Source: Massilia mucilaginosa (GTDB lineage: Bacteria > Pseudomonadota > Gammaproteobacteria > Burkholderiales > Burkholderiaceae_D). Taken from it: a DNA stretch of 64,000 bases. Positions 8,220 to 17,007 of the stretch are shown piece by piece; the first letter of the stretch is position 1; every line of letters starts with the position of its first letter. Location: assembly GCF_011682145.1 (NCBI RefSeq), contig NZ_WHJH01000012.1:1-64000 (forward strand). Direction: 5' to 3'. The position numbers were made by a program, and so were the translations under genes. The notes under the pieces are model-generated. The model was given only the letters and a program-made list of their open reading frames with translations, was not told the origin of the DNA and did not search any database.

Positions 8220-8627
8220 TCAGCGATGCAATTCGCCCGCGCGCTCGGGCTGGTACAGCACGTCGAGCACGGTGAGCTGAAAGCTGGCGCCGTCCGGCCG
8301 TTGCCAGTCGATGCTGTCGCCCACCGCCAGGCCGATCAGGGCGTTGCCGACCGGCGAGAGGATGGAAATGCGCTCGTCGTCGAGCTGCATGTCTTTCGGA
8401 TAGGCCAGGGTCAGGTTGAATTCTTCCGCCGGCGCGTCGAGGGCGAAGCGCACGCGCGAATTCATGGTCACGACATTCGGCGGCATTTCGCCCGGCTCGA
8501 CCAGTTCGGCGCGCGCCAGTTCGTCGAGCAGCAGGTTGCGGACGTCGGCCTGCGCGGCCGGAAGCGAGTCGAGCAGGGTTTCAAGGCGTTGCATGTCGAC
8601 GGACGACACAATGATGTTGGGTCTCAT
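8220..8627 (-). CDS. rnk: Nucleoside diphosphate kinase regulator Rnk
   Basis: A 135-residue protein with an N-terminal Rnk helical region (residues 1-45) and a GreA/GreB-type C-terminal domain (FNLTLAYP, SPVGNALIGLAVGDSIDW). Rnk-type proteins bind RNA polymerase through this FKBP-like domain and affect nucleoside diphosphate kinase levels. GGAG precedes the ATG. It is a single gene; neighbours give no functional link. The length and the conserved SPVGxALxGLxxGD segment make the family call firm, while the physiological role is inferred from other species. Confidence 0.88.
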   Translation of the reverse strand: MRPNIIVSSVDMQRLETLLDSLPAAQADVRNLLLDELARAELVEPGEMPPNVVTMNSRVRFALDAPAEEFNLTLAYPKDMQLDDERISILSPVGNALIGLAVGDSIDWQRPDGASFQLTVLDVLYQPERAGELHR

Positions 8628-8935
8628 GATGGTACTCCACGGGTGTTAATGAAGGGATACTGCGGATGGAGGGTGGCTCGGGAGGACGGGAAACGGCTTG
8701 TTTTCAGATTGTCCTCACCGAGCTCATGAGAGCCGGGCGAGATGGCGCGCGAGCGAGCGCATGCCGTCGCCACAAGGGGACGGAAACGCGAACATCGGAT
8801 GGGAGCGCAGTGGGTTCATTGGCGGTGCGTTGACAGAATAGCCCGAGTATAGCGCTACTTGGACCAAGGCGGCGATTTCGGCGATCAATCCGGGCGCGCC
8901 AGCGATCCGATCTGCGCCGCCAGCGGCGCGCCGCG
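8628..8935. other. Intergenic region, no gene seen
   Basis: About 310 bases between rnk and the SDR gene. It should contain the rnk promoter on the minus strand. No convincing coding frame, hairpin terminator or known riboswitch was recognised. Confidence 0.5.
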
Positions 8936-9688
8936 TTACCAGGCAACCGGGCCGGCATCGTCCGAAAAGGTAGCGCTCGGGCCGTCCGCGCCGATCAGCG
9001 CCAGGCGGATCGCTTCGCGCGCGCCCTGCTCGACCGTGCGCGCGCCGCTGAAGTTGTTGAGCGCGGTGGCGGTGTGGCCGGGGCAGGCAATATTGACCTT
9101 GATGCCCTCCTGTTCAAGCGCGAAGGCAAACGCCAGCGACACCGCGTGCGCGGCCGATTTGGAGGTGGAATAGTTGCCGAACATGGCGCGGTGCGGGTTG
9201 GCCGGATCCGCATTCCACGCCAGCGAACCGCCGGTGCTGCCCATGTTGACGATGCGCGCCGCCGGCGCTGCGCGCAGCAGCGGCAGCATGGCCTGGGTCA
9301 CGGCGATGAGGCCGAAGACATTGGTTTCCCACACAGCGCGCACATCGTCGAGCGAGGCGCTGGTGAGCGCGTTGGCGCGCATGACGTCGTGCGGAAAGCC
9401 GCCGCCCGGCTGGGCCGCATGCGAGATGCCCGCGTTATTGACCAGCACATCGAGACGGCCGAATTCGCCCCCGATCCGATCGGCCGCGGCGGCGATGGAG
9501 GCCGCGTCCGTCACATCGAGCTGCACGGCGTGGGCATGCGGGCCGATGGTGCGCGCAGCTGCTTTGCCGCGTTCCAGCTCGCGCGAACCGACCAGCACGG
9601 TCAAGCCGTGCGCGGCGAGGCCGCGGGCGATTTCGAGGCCAATGCCCTTGTTGGCGCCCGTAACGAGTGCGACAGGTTTATCATGCAT
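8936..9688 (-). CDS. SDR family NAD(P)-dependent oxidoreductase
   Basis: A 250-residue classical short-chain dehydrogenase. It has the cofactor loop TGANKGIG at residues 10-17, the NNAG motif near 88, and the catalytic YSTSK motif. An insertion after the NNAG region (SHAAQPGGGFPHDVMRANAL) resembles carbonyl reductase-like SDRs of plants and bacteria. GAGGA precedes the ATG. It is divergent from a TetR regulator across a symmetric operator, so it is almost certainly the regulated target of that repressor. The substrate is unknown, likely a carbonyl compound or quinone. Confidence 0.85.
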   Translation of the reverse strand: MHDKPVALVTGANKGIGLEIARGLAAHGLTVLVGSRELERGKAAARTIGPHAHAVQLDVTDAASIAAAADRIGGEFGRLDVLVNNAGISHAAQPGGGFPHDVMRANALTSASLDDVRAVWETNVFGLIAVTQAMLPLLRAAPAARIVNMGSTGGSLAWNADPANPHRAMFGNYSTSKSAAHAVSLAFAFALEQEGIKVNIACPGHTATALNNFSGARTVEQGAREAIRLALIGADGPSATFSDDAGPVAW

Positions 9689-9751
9689 GCTGTTTTCTCC
9701 TCTGAAAGAAAATGAACGGCGCTTGCCGCGACCACGGCGCCGGCGTAAAAT

Positions 9752-9786
9752 GGAACGACGTTCCGCATAATGCGGAACACGGTTCC
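9752..9786. promoter_or_regulatory. TetR-type operator between SDR and regulator genes
   Basis: Two pentamer palindromes GGAAC-N3-GTTCC (9752-9764 and 9774-9786) flank a perfect 17-base palindrome TTCCGCATAATGCGGAA (9761-9777). The whole 35-base block is symmetric and lies between the divergent starts. It is the natural binding site for the neighbouring TetR protein, covering both promoters. Confidence 0.8.
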
Positions 9787-9825
9787 GCTTGTCAAGCGGG
9801 AATGCACAGCGACGTGGATAGAAAA

Positions 9826-10476
9826 ATGACGAAGGAAATCATGACCGGGGGCGATGAGGAGCTTAAGGAGGCGCCCAAGCCGCGTCCGATGCGCGCCGAC
9901 GCGCGCCGTAGCGAGGAAGCCCTGCTGGAAGCGGCGCTGGCGGTATTTACCGCCTTGGGGGTGGACGCGCCCGTGCGCGACATCGCCGAGCGGGCGGGCG
10001 TGGGCATCGGTACCTTGTACCGGCGCTTTCCGCAACGCGCCGACCTGATCGTGGCGGTGTTTTGCCGGCAGGTGGACGACTGCGCCGACGCCGCGCCGCT
10101 GCTGGCGCGCGAGCATGATCCGGGCGAGGCCGTGTCGCGCTGGATGCTGCGCTACGCCGACTTCCTCATGGCCAAGCGCGGCCTGGCCAGCGCCCTGCAC
10201 TCGGGCGACCCGGCCTACCATGCCCTGCCGGCCTACTTCGACCAGCGCCTCGAACCCGCGCTGCGCTCCTTGATTGACGCCGCCGCCGCCGCCGGCCAAG
10301 TGCGCGCCGACATCGCGCCGCGCGAGCTGCTGCGGGCAGTGGGCAATCTGTGCTGCGCACCGGCCAGCGGCGACGGCGCCGCTGGCGCGCGCCGCATGGT
10401 GACCTTGCTGGTGGACGGCTTGCGCTACGGTGCCTGCGGCGCTGGCGCAGGCCAGCGTCCAGTTTTTTCAATTTGA
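9826..10476 (+). CDS. TetR/AcrR family transcriptional regulator
   Basis: A 216-residue repressor. The N-terminal helix-turn-helix is clear: ALLEAALAVFTALGVDAPVR then DIAERAGVGIGTLYRRFPQR. The rest is a helical ligand-binding domain of the AcrR C-terminal type (YADFLMAKRGLASALHSG, IDAAAAAGQVRADIAPREL). I start at 9826; an ATG at 9841 with AAGGA four bases upstream is nearly as good, and any start before 9786 would run through the operator. It is divergent from the SDR gene and likely represses both. The ligand is unknown. Confidence 0.87.
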   Translation: MTKEIMTGGDEELKEAPKPRPMRADARRSEEALLEAALAVFTALGVDAPVRDIAERAGVGIGTLYRRFPQRADLIVAVFCRQVDDCADAAPLLAREHDPGEAVSRWMLRYADFLMAKRGLASALHSGDPAYHALPAYFDQRLEPALRSLIDAAAAAGQVRADIAPRELLRAVGNLCCAPASGDGAAGARRMVTLLVDGLRYGACGAGAGQRPVFSI

Positions 10477-10498
10477 ACCACTACACACGAAAGCACAC

Positions 10499-11029
10499 AT
10501 GAACGTTCCAGGACTCGGTGACATGACCCTCGACGAAGGTACCGACTGGCTTTGCAGCGAGCCGATGCCGGTGAAAATGCTCGACGACACAATGTGCGAG
10601 ATCGTCCTCGAAGGCTATGAGGACGATCCGCATCAAGAGGATTTTCATGCCGCCATCGCGGCGTTTCTGTCCAACGGCCCGGAAGTGCTCAAGGCGGCGC
10701 AAGCGCATATCTTCCAGTACTACCGCGATGTGAGCAGCCGCCAGGCGGCGTCGGACGAGGAGTTCGTATCGATCGCATCGCCCGCCGACGTCTGGCGCCA
10801 TATCGAATTCGGCTACGAGCCGATGGTGGAACGGGGCGACCCCGATGAACGCGATGTCTACATTTCGCTCACCTGCAACTGCGATTGGGAACGCGAACAC
10901 GGACTGCAGATCGTCCTGCGCAACGGCAACACGGTCTGCAAGATCGGCCCTTTCGATGGGCACGTGACCAATGCCGATGCATACGACGATGACAGCCTGA
11001 AAGACGTCATCTATCGCAGTCTGACCTGA
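10499..11029 (+). CDS. DUF6985-like cytosolic protein
   Basis: A 176-residue acidic protein. It resembles the DUF6985 family: an N-terminal DMTLDEGTDWLCSEPMPV segment, a central helix where Tyr-Tyr is conserved (AAQAHIFQYYRDV), then a region describing a beta structure (RDVYISLTCNCDWEREHGLQ) and a terminal LRNGNTVCKIGPFDGH. Proteins of this type are often found among polymorphic toxin immunity genes, but no toxin is adjacent here. The family call is from memory of the pattern and should be checked. It is 18 bases ahead of the next gene and probably cotranscribed. Confidence 0.65.
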   Translation: MNVPGLGDMTLDEGTDWLCSEPMPVKMLDDTMCEIVLEGYEDDPHQEDFHAAIAAFLSNGPEVLKAAQAHIFQYYRDVSSRQAASDEEFVSIASPADVWRHIEFGYEPMVERGDPDERDVYISLTCNCDWEREHGLQIVLRNGNTVCKIGPFDGHVTNADAYDDDSLKDVIYRSLT

Positions 11030-11046
11030 AGCCGGAGGAGTCGCAG

Positions 11047-11358
11047 ATGATCATCGCCATGACCGCGTTTGCTTTGCCCAAGCCAATCACCCGCGAGGAA
11101 GCGCGCGCCATCTTCCTCAGCACGGCGCCGACCTACCAGGATGTGCCGGGCCTGCTGCAAAAGCACTACCTTCTCTCGGAAGACGGCGCCACGGCCGGCG
11201 GCGTGTATGTGTGGGCGTCGCGGGAGCAGGCCGAAGCGATGTACACCGAGGCGTGGCGCGCATTCGTGCGCGGGAAATACGGCACCGAGCCATCGGTCAC
11301 CTATTTCGACAGCCCGGTGATGGTCGACAACGTGGCTCAGAAGGTCTTTACTTACTAG
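11047..11358 (+). CDS. YdhR-like putative monooxygenase (dimeric alpha-beta barrel)
   Basis: A 103-residue protein with the ABM/YdhR ferredoxin-like fold pattern: MIIAMTAFALPKPITREEAR, then a helix, PTYQDVPGLLQKHYLLSED and GGVYVWASREQAEAMY. Family members are small dimeric proteins of poorly defined oxygenase or binding function. GGAGG sits eight bases before the ATG and the gene lies 17 bases after the DUF6985-like gene. The GGxYxWxS motif and length support the fold; the substrate is unknown. Confidence 0.75.
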   Translation: MIIAMTAFALPKPITREEARAIFLSTAPTYQDVPGLLQKHYLLSEDGATAGGVYVWASREQAEAMYTEAWRAFVRGKYGTEPSVTYFDSPVMVDNVAQKVFTY

Positions 11359-11496
11359 CGGCGTACACTGAATGAGGCGATAAATGCGGGGAATCCACTC
11401 GCTTCAATGTGTACGCTTTCAAGCAAAGAATGAGGGAGACGTACGGCTCAATACAAGCCCGCACGCCAAATCTGGACATAAGCCCGCAGTACCAGC

Positions 11497-14400
11497 CTAT
11501 GAACCCAGCATCCTGCTCGCCAGCGCGTCGCGCACATGCTGCGCCAGTTGCGCGCGGCGGTATGGCTTGCCGAGCAGCCGCACGCCGTCATCGAGCCTGC
11601 CGCCGGTGGTCAGCGCGTCGCGCGTATAGCCGGACGTGTACAGCACCGCCACGCCAGGCAGCTCGCGCTGCGCCAGCATCGCCAGCTCGATGCTCGACAC
11701 CGGCCCCGGCATCACCACGTCGGTAAACAACAGGTCGACCCACGCCCCCTTGCGCAGCATGGCCAGGGCACTGGCGCCGTCGTGCGCTTCCAGCACGCAG
11801 TAGCCAAGCTCGTTCAGGGTTGCCACCGTGGTCGCGCGCACTTCCGCATCGTCTTCCACCACCAGCACCGTTTCGCCGCCGCCCACCACGTCCTGCTCGG
11901 CCGCGCCAAGCTTGCTGATGGCGCGCTGGGCCGAACGCGGCAGGTAGATTGTCACCGTGGTGCCCTTGCCGATCTCGCTATCGAGCACGATGTGGCCGCC
12001 GCTCTGCTTCACAAAACCATACGCCATGCTCAGCCCCAGGCCGGTCCCCTGCCCCACCGGCTTGGTGGTGAAGAACGGTTCGAAGGCGTGCGCGATCACC
12101 TCGGCGCTCATGCCCTGGCCGCTGTCGGCAAAGCTGAAGCGGATATAGTCGCCAGGCACCAGGTCGAGCGCGCCGGCATGCCCGGCGTCGACCGTCTCGT
12201 TACCCAGCCCGATGCTCAGAACGCCGCCGCCGGGCATGGCGTCGCGCGCGTTAATCGCCAGGTTCATGACCACGTTTTCCCACTGGCCGGGGTCGACCAG
12301 GGTGTTCCACAGCCCGTCGTCGGCGTCGATGCGGATGCGCACCGATTCGCCCAGCGCGCGCTGCAGCAGGTCGTCCATCGCCTGCAAGGTCTGCAAGGGA
12401 TTGAGCACCACCGGCTGCAGCGGCTGGCGCCGCGCGAACGCGAGCAGCTGCGAGGCCAGCTTGGCGCCGCGGTCGACCGCCGACTGGATGCTGTTCAGGC
12501 GCTTGTGCAGGCGCGCGTCGTCGCGGTTGGTGAGCTGGAGCAGTTGCACATTCCCGCCGATGACATGCAGCACGTTGTTGAAGTCGTGCGCCACACCGCC
12601 GGTCAGCTTGCCGACCGCTTCGAGCTTTTGCGAATGCTGCAGCGCGTGGCGCGCCTCTTCCAGCGCCAGGCTGCGTTCGACTTCGAGCTGTTCGGCGAGC
12701 TTGCGTTCGGAGATGTCGCGCATGAAGGCGCTGACCACGAAGCCGGATGCCTGCGGAAAGCCGGCAATGGCCAGTTCGACCGGCACGCGGCGCCCGTCGC
12801 GGTGCAGCGCGCTCACTTCGAACACGTTGCGGATCATGGTGCCGGCGCCGCTGGCGACCAGGCGCGCGATGCCGGCGTTGTGGGCGGCGCGCAGTTCTTC
12901 CGGAATGATCAGGGTGGCCAGGTCGTGGCCGATGGCGCTGTTTGCCGGCCAGCCGAACATCGCTTCGGCCTTGGCGTTCCAGTCGGTGATGCGCCCGTCC
13001 GCGCTGACGGCGACAAAGGCATCGTGCGAATGGTCGAGGATGACGCTGACCCGGTGCTGTTCGGCCGCCAGGCGCGTGTTCGCCTCCAACAGGGTTTGTT
13101 CGTCGGCCTTGGCGCGCGTGATGTCGGTGTGGGTACCGATGGTGCGCAGCGGATGGCCGCCGGCGTCGCGCGTGACCGCCATGCCGCGCGAGCGGATCCA
13201 GCGCCAGCTGCCGTTCTTGCAGCGCAGGCGGAACTGGCATTCGTAGGTTTGGTCGGTGCTGTCGACGTAGGCGTTCAGGGTGGCCAGCACGCGCGCGCGG
13301 TCCTCCTCGTGAATCAGCGCCTCGAAGGCGGCGTTGGTGGGCGCGATGTCGTCGGCGCCGTAGCCGAGCATTTCTTTCCAGCGGCGCGAATGGACGATGT
13401 CGCCGCTGCCGCGGTTCCAGTCCCAGACGCCGTCGCCGGCGCCCTCGAGCGCATACTTCCAGCGAAATTCGCTTGCGCTGAGCTGGCGCGTCATGTCGGC
13501 GGCCAGCGCCATGGCGCGTCCGCGGCCGGAGGCGAGCGTCCACACCAGCAGCGCCAGCAAGGCGCCGGCGGCGACGCCGGCGATGGCGATGAACTGCGGC
13601 CGGTCCGAGCCCTGGCGCGTCTCGAACTGCGCCGCCGAGCGCACGTGCAGGGTCCATGGACGCCCGGCGACGACCACCCGCACCACGGCGGAAAAACGCG
13701 CCGGACGCAGCATCTCGGCCGGCGTTTCGCGGGCGGAGCGGTACAGCCGCGCGCTGTCGTCGATGGCGTTGCCGTCGTAGATCGACAGCATGATGTCGCC
13801 CGAGCGCTCGCCGCCCAGGCCGTCCATCAGGTCGTCCATCCGAAACGGCGCGCCGACCCAGCCGATGATGTTGGCGCGCCGCTCGGCCACGCTGGCGGCC
13901 GGCGCATCGCGGCGGTACACGGGCAGGTACATGACCAGCCCGGCCTGTTCGTTGCGGCCATTTTCCTGGATCAGGCGCACCTTGCCCGAGGCGGCCGGCT
14001 GGCCGGTATCGCGCGCCCGCTCCATGGCGGCGCGCCGGGTCGGGTCGCTCAGCATGTCGAATCCGAGCGCGCGCAAGTTCAGGCCGGAGAAAGGTTCGAT
14101 GTGGGTAATGGCCGACAACATCGGCCGCTCGCCCAGCGGATGGACCGTGTAGCCCGGGATCTCGCGGCGGCGCGCGGCGGTATGCGCGTCAAGTTCGTGT
14201 GGAGCGACCAGTTCGACCAGCGCGATGCCCTGGATGCCGGGATAGGTTTCTTCCAGACGCAGCGCGGCGATGTAGTCGCGGAAGTCCTTGCTGTCGGCCT
14301 TCATCGAGCCGAGCAAAAAGGCCCGGGTGCCGCGCTGGACCTGCTCGTAATTACCCATGCGCTGTTCGATGCGGCGTTCCACCTGACGCGCCTGGAAGGC

Positions 14401-14589
14401 GAATTCGGCGTGCTGGCTATCTTCGAGCTCGGCATGGGCGAATTGCCAGGCGAAAGCCGTTGCAATGATGGCAATCAGAAAGATCGTCAACGCCAGCACG
14501 GAGGGAGCGTATTTACCGCGCACAGCGGCGACAAACGCGCCCGTGCGGCGCTTTTCTTCAGGCTGGGCAATGCTGGGCGGCATAGGCAT
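11497..14589 (-). CDS. CHASE-PAS-PAS hybrid sensor histidine kinase
   Basis: A membrane hybrid kinase of about 1030 residues. A transmembrane helix (about 30-52) and another near 335-355 enclose a periplasmic CHASE domain (YPGIQGIALVELV, LSAITHIEPFSGLNLRALG). Two PAS domains follow (WKYALEGAGDGVWDWN; DHSHDAFVAVSADGRITDWN). The kinase core has H near residue 668 in GGVAHDFNNVLHVI, typical of the hybrid class with receiver output, then an HATPase domain (NLAINARDAMP, TGLGLSMAYG). A C-terminal receiver (VLVVEDDAEVR, phospho-Asp in LLFTDVVMPG) completes it. I use the ATG at 14589; a TTG five codons upstream is possible. CHASE domains sense small extracellular ligands. No regulator gene is adjacent. 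Confidence 0.9.
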   Translation of the reverse strand: MPMPPSIAQPEEKRRTGAFVAAVRGKYAPSVLALTIFLIAIIATAFAWQFAHAELEDSQHAEFAFQARQVERRIEQRMGNYEQVQRGTRAFLLGSMKADSKDFRDYIAALRLEETYPGIQGIALVELVAPHELDAHTAARRREIPGYTVHPLGERPMLSAITHIEPFSGLNLRALGFDMLSDPTRRAAMERARDTGQPAASGKVRLIQENGRNEQAGLVMYLPVYRRDAPAASVAERRANIIGWVGAPFRMDDLMDGLGGERSGDIMLSIYDGNAIDDSARLYRSARETPAEMLRPARFSAVVRVVVAGRPWTLHVRSAAQFETRQGSDRPQFIAIAGVAAGALLALLVWTLASGRGRAMALAADMTRQLSASEFRWKYALEGAGDGVWDWNRGSGDIVHSRRWKEMLGYGADDIAPTNAAFEALIHEEDRARVLATLNAYVDSTDQTYECQFRLRCKNGSWRWIRSRGMAVTRDAGGHPLRTIGTHTDITRAKADEQTLLEANTRLAAEQHRVSVILDHSHDAFVAVSADGRITDWNAKAEAMFGWPANSAIGHDLATLIIPEELRAAHNAGIARLVASGAGTMIRNVFEVSALHRDGRRVPVELAIAGFPQASGFVVSAFMRDISERKLAEQLEVERSLALEEARHALQHSQKLEAVGKLTGGVAHDFNNVLHVIGGNVQLLQLTNRDDARLHKRLNSIQSAVDRGAKLASQLLAFARRQPLQPVVLNPLQTLQAMDDLLQRALGESVRIRIDADDGLWNTLVDPGQWENVVMNLAINARDAMPGGGVLSIGLGNETVDAGHAGALDLVPGDYIRFSFADSGQGMSAEVIAHAFEPFFTTKPVGQGTGLGLSMAYGFVKQSGGHIVLDSEIGKGTTVTIYLPRSAQRAISKLGAAEQDVVGGGETVLVVEDDAEVRATTVATLNELGYCVLEAHDGASALAMLRKGAWVDLLFTDVVMPGPVSSIELAMLAQRELPGVAVLYTSGYTRDALTTGGRLDDGVRLLGKPYRRAQLAQHVRDALASRMLGS

Positions 14590-14702
14590 CTTTGAAAAGG
14601 ACAACTCGCATTATCAACCAAATGTGAGATTCCCCATGGCAAAGTGTTGCAGTACGCCTACTTTGCGCGCCATGCGCGCTTGTGCTTGCGCTGGCGTGGC
14701 GA

Positions 14703-15452
14703 TTATGCGGGCCGGGTGCCGATCAGGATCGGCTGGTAAAAGGCGTCGTCGATGCGGCGCACGTTCTCGAAGCCCGCTTCGCGCATCAGCGCGCCCATCT
14801 TGTCGGTCGATATGGCGTAGTAGCGCGAGCGCATCGCGTGCGTCTGGACCGCCTGGGTCGCTAGATCTTCTTCGATGAAGTAAAAGGTCAGGTCATAGTG
14901 TTCGCCGGCGAAATCCCAGACCTGGAACAGCACGTAGCGCTTGCCGTCTTCGGTGCGCGCGCCGTACGGCTTGACCAGGTTGACGCCGCGTTCTTCGCGC
15001 GCGTAGTCGCGCATCGACATCAGAAAGCCGCCGCCGGGCGCCAGGCAGGCGAACATCTGGCGCAGCGCGATGAGCAGGTCGGCATCGGTGAGCAAGTGCG
15101 GCAGCGAGTTGTCGCAGGAGAGGACGATATCGAAACCGGCGCCATGATGATCGTGGGCGCGGCGCATGTCGCACACCGAAAAGTCCACGGCGGCGCCGGC
15201 CAGGCCGGCTTCGCGCCGGGCGCGTTCGATTTCCTTCTCCGACAGATCGGAGGCGGTGACGGAAAAGCCGCGCCGGGCCAGGCCGATGGCCTGGGTGCCG
15301 ATGCCGCAGGACACGTCCAGCAGCTTGCGCTTGCCCGGCCATTCGGCGTCGATCAGCGTGCCGAGCTGCTCGCCTTGCAAGGCGACGCTGGCGTGCCAGT
15401 CCTGGTGGATCAGGTGGTAGAACGGCGTCAGGCGGTCGTAAAAATCGGACAT
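14703..15452 (-). CDS. Class I SAM-dependent methyltransferase
   Basis: A 249-residue methyltransferase with motif I LLDVSCGIGTQAIGLA, the acidic end of strand two (VTASDLSEKEIERA), motif II FDIVLSCDNSLPHLL and post-motif LAPGGGFLMSMRDY. The start at 15452 follows GAGGAAC; an upstream in-frame ATG would add 21 residues without a ribosome site. The closest types are glycine/sarcosine-like or small-molecule methyltransferases, but the substrate cannot be read. Single gene, with a repeat element upstream. Confidence 0.85.
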   Translation of the reverse strand: MSDFYDRLTPFYHLIHQDWHASVALQGEQLGTLIDAEWPGKRKLLDVSCGIGTQAIGLARRGFSVTASDLSEKEIERARREAGLAGAAVDFSVCDMRRAHDHHGAGFDIVLSCDNSLPHLLTDADLLIALRQMFACLAPGGGFLMSMRDYAREERGVNLVKPYGARTEDGKRYVLFQVWDFAGEHYDLTFYFIEEDLATQAVQTHAMRSRYYAISTDKMGALMREAGFENVRRIDDAFYQPILIGTRPA

Positions 15453-15555
15453 GGGTTCCTCGTCAATGGCGGAGCGCAAGCTCGTGGATAGACGGGAATA
15501 ATAGCATTCAGGCAAACTTGGTGTGCGACATCATTTGTCCGACGCCAGAAAAGAA

Positions 15556-15694
15556 CCCCGGTGTCAGGTCTGACATTCGGACACGAGCCCAACTCTAATG
15601 TGATGTGAAATCAGCCACAGGCCGTGGCGCGAGAATATCATTTTTGCAACCCCATTGTTCAGGTCGTGTCCGAATGTCAGACCTGACACCGGGG
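15556..15694. repeat. Hairpin repeat with 31-base perfect inverted arms
   Basis: The arms at 15556-15586 and 15664-15694 are exact reverse complements over 31 bases. They contain GGTGTCAGGTCTGACATTCG and end in GACACGA toward the centre. Inside each arm TGTCAG-GT-CTGACA is itself a small palindrome. The 77-base middle is AT-richer and not repeated. The same arm sequence recurs at 60428-60610. It looks like a REP/MITE-like family mobilised in trans; no transposase is present here. Confidence 0.85.
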
Positions 15695-15753
15695 GTGGTT
15701 GATTGTCACAAGGGTAAGGTCGGCGAAAGTTTCCTCGCCAGGGATCTCTTTTG

Positions 15754-16710
15754 CTAATCCTGCGCGCGCCGCAAGGACGCTTCGCCGTTCAAGGCAAACG
15801 GCATCGCCCGCGCCCACCGGTTGGCCGAGAGCGAAAACGTCAGCGCGCGCACCTGGTGATACCACCCTGCCGGCACGTAGAGCATGTCGCCCGGATTGAC
15901 GATGCACTCGATCATGTTGGCCTGGCGCGCGAGCGGGAATTTCTCGAAATCGGGCGCTTCGGGGTCGACCGGCGAACCGAACAGAATGGCATTGGCCTGG
16001 CTGGGGTACAGGAATTCGTCATGGTGCGGCGGCACCAGGAAAATCCGCTTGGTGCCCCACACCTGGGCGAAGATGTTGTCGTCGTAGTCGCAGTGCAGCG
16101 GCGTGACCGTGCCCGCAGGCCCGAGCCAGAAGCGCGGCGGCCCCATTTTGCTGAAATACGCGGGCCAGTAACACATGCTGTTCAATTCGCGCAGTTCCAG
16201 ATTGCCCAGGTACGGCGGCAATCCCGGCGTGCCGGCGCCAACCAGGTCCAGATACTCCAGCATCGACATATCCCGCATGGCGCGGTCGGGCGCGAACGCG
16301 GTGTTGATATAGTCGCCCACGCGGGCGCGCACCGGCAGGTGGCTGAAGCGCTCGCGCAGCGTTTGCGGGGTAAGGGACGACAGCGGCCAGCGCCTGGCCA
16401 CACCGGTGATCACGAATGGCAGCCCTTGTGCGGCGCGCGCGCGAAACGCCGCCGCAACGAGCATCCCGATGCGCGGCACGTCGTCGATGACAGGCAGTTC
16501 GCGTGCGACCCGCTTGATCGCCTCGCGCATCGCATCGATGGAAGTGACCCCGCGCACCAGCGCATCGCGCTCTTCACGCGCCCGCTGTTTGGCGGCGGCG
16601 TCGCCGGACCATGCCGTTTCCGTCGCCAGCCGCGTTGGCGGCATCCGTGGCGCCACGCGCGCCTGTGGTGGTTCCTGGTCGGGAACCACCGTTTTCTTCT
16701 CACTTGACAT
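15754..16710 (-). CDS. JmjC/cupin-8 domain protein (Fe(II)/2-oxoglutarate type)
   Basis: A 318-residue protein. After a basic, proline-rich N-terminal tail and a helical region, residues 90-310 form a cupin-8/JmjC-like barrel. The iron facial triad is visible: H and D in TPLHCDYDDN and a distal H in PAGWYHQVRAL, with LVPP and DMLYVP strands around it. Such proteins hydroxylate proteins or small molecules. The start ATG at 16710 is preceded by AGAGG. It is flanked by unrelated genes, so the substrate is unknown. The N-terminal tail beyond the catalytic domain may serve binding. Confidence 0.83.
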   Translation of the reverse strand: MSSEKKTVVPDQEPPQARVAPRMPPTRLATETAWSGDAAAKQRAREERDALVRGVTSIDAMREAIKRVARELPVIDDVPRIGMLVAAAFRARAAQGLPFVITGVARRWPLSSLTPQTLRERFSHLPVRARVGDYINTAFAPDRAMRDMSMLEYLDLVGAGTPGLPPYLGNLELRELNSMCYWPAYFSKMGPPRFWLGPAGTVTPLHCDYDDNIFAQVWGTKRIFLVPPHHDEFLYPSQANAILFGSPVDPEAPDFEKFPLARQANMIECIVNPGDMLYVPAGWYHQVRALTFSLSANRWARAMPFALNGEASLRRAQD

Positions 16711-17007
16711 AAACCTCTACCATCTTCCCGTTATTGCCTGACGCGGCGACAAACCGCAAACCTCCGGTTCGCGCCTTGGGACGACAGCATAACGCATGCG
16801 ATGGCGCTGTTCCATCTCTTTGCGGCGCAGTCAGCCATCCGACAGGTCGGGACGCTGGCATACTCCAGATATCCAGTAGTTGCGAAAACGGTTCGCGCCC
16901 CGACTTCGCATCATCGATCCGATTGCCCGGCTTGTGCGCAGCCGATACGAACGCGCCCGCGGCTCGAAAGGCGCGGGCGCGATCTGGACAACACTGCGCC
17001 AGCGCTG
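16711..17007. other. Intergenic region, no gene seen
   Basis: About 300 bases downstream of the molybdenum hydroxylase operon and upstream of the cupin gene. No credible small gene was found. It probably holds the operon terminator and the cupin promoter, but no strong hairpin with a T-run was identified. Confidence 0.4.

Noticed and set aside
8704-8958. 84-codon minus-strand frame between rnk and the SDR gene
   Set aside because: Arg-rich translation with no ribosome site and overlap with the SDR end; not supported as a gene.
11536-14595. Plus-strand frame of 1019 codons opposite the CHASE kinase
   Set aside because: Antisense artefact; the minus-strand kinase has all domain motifs in order.
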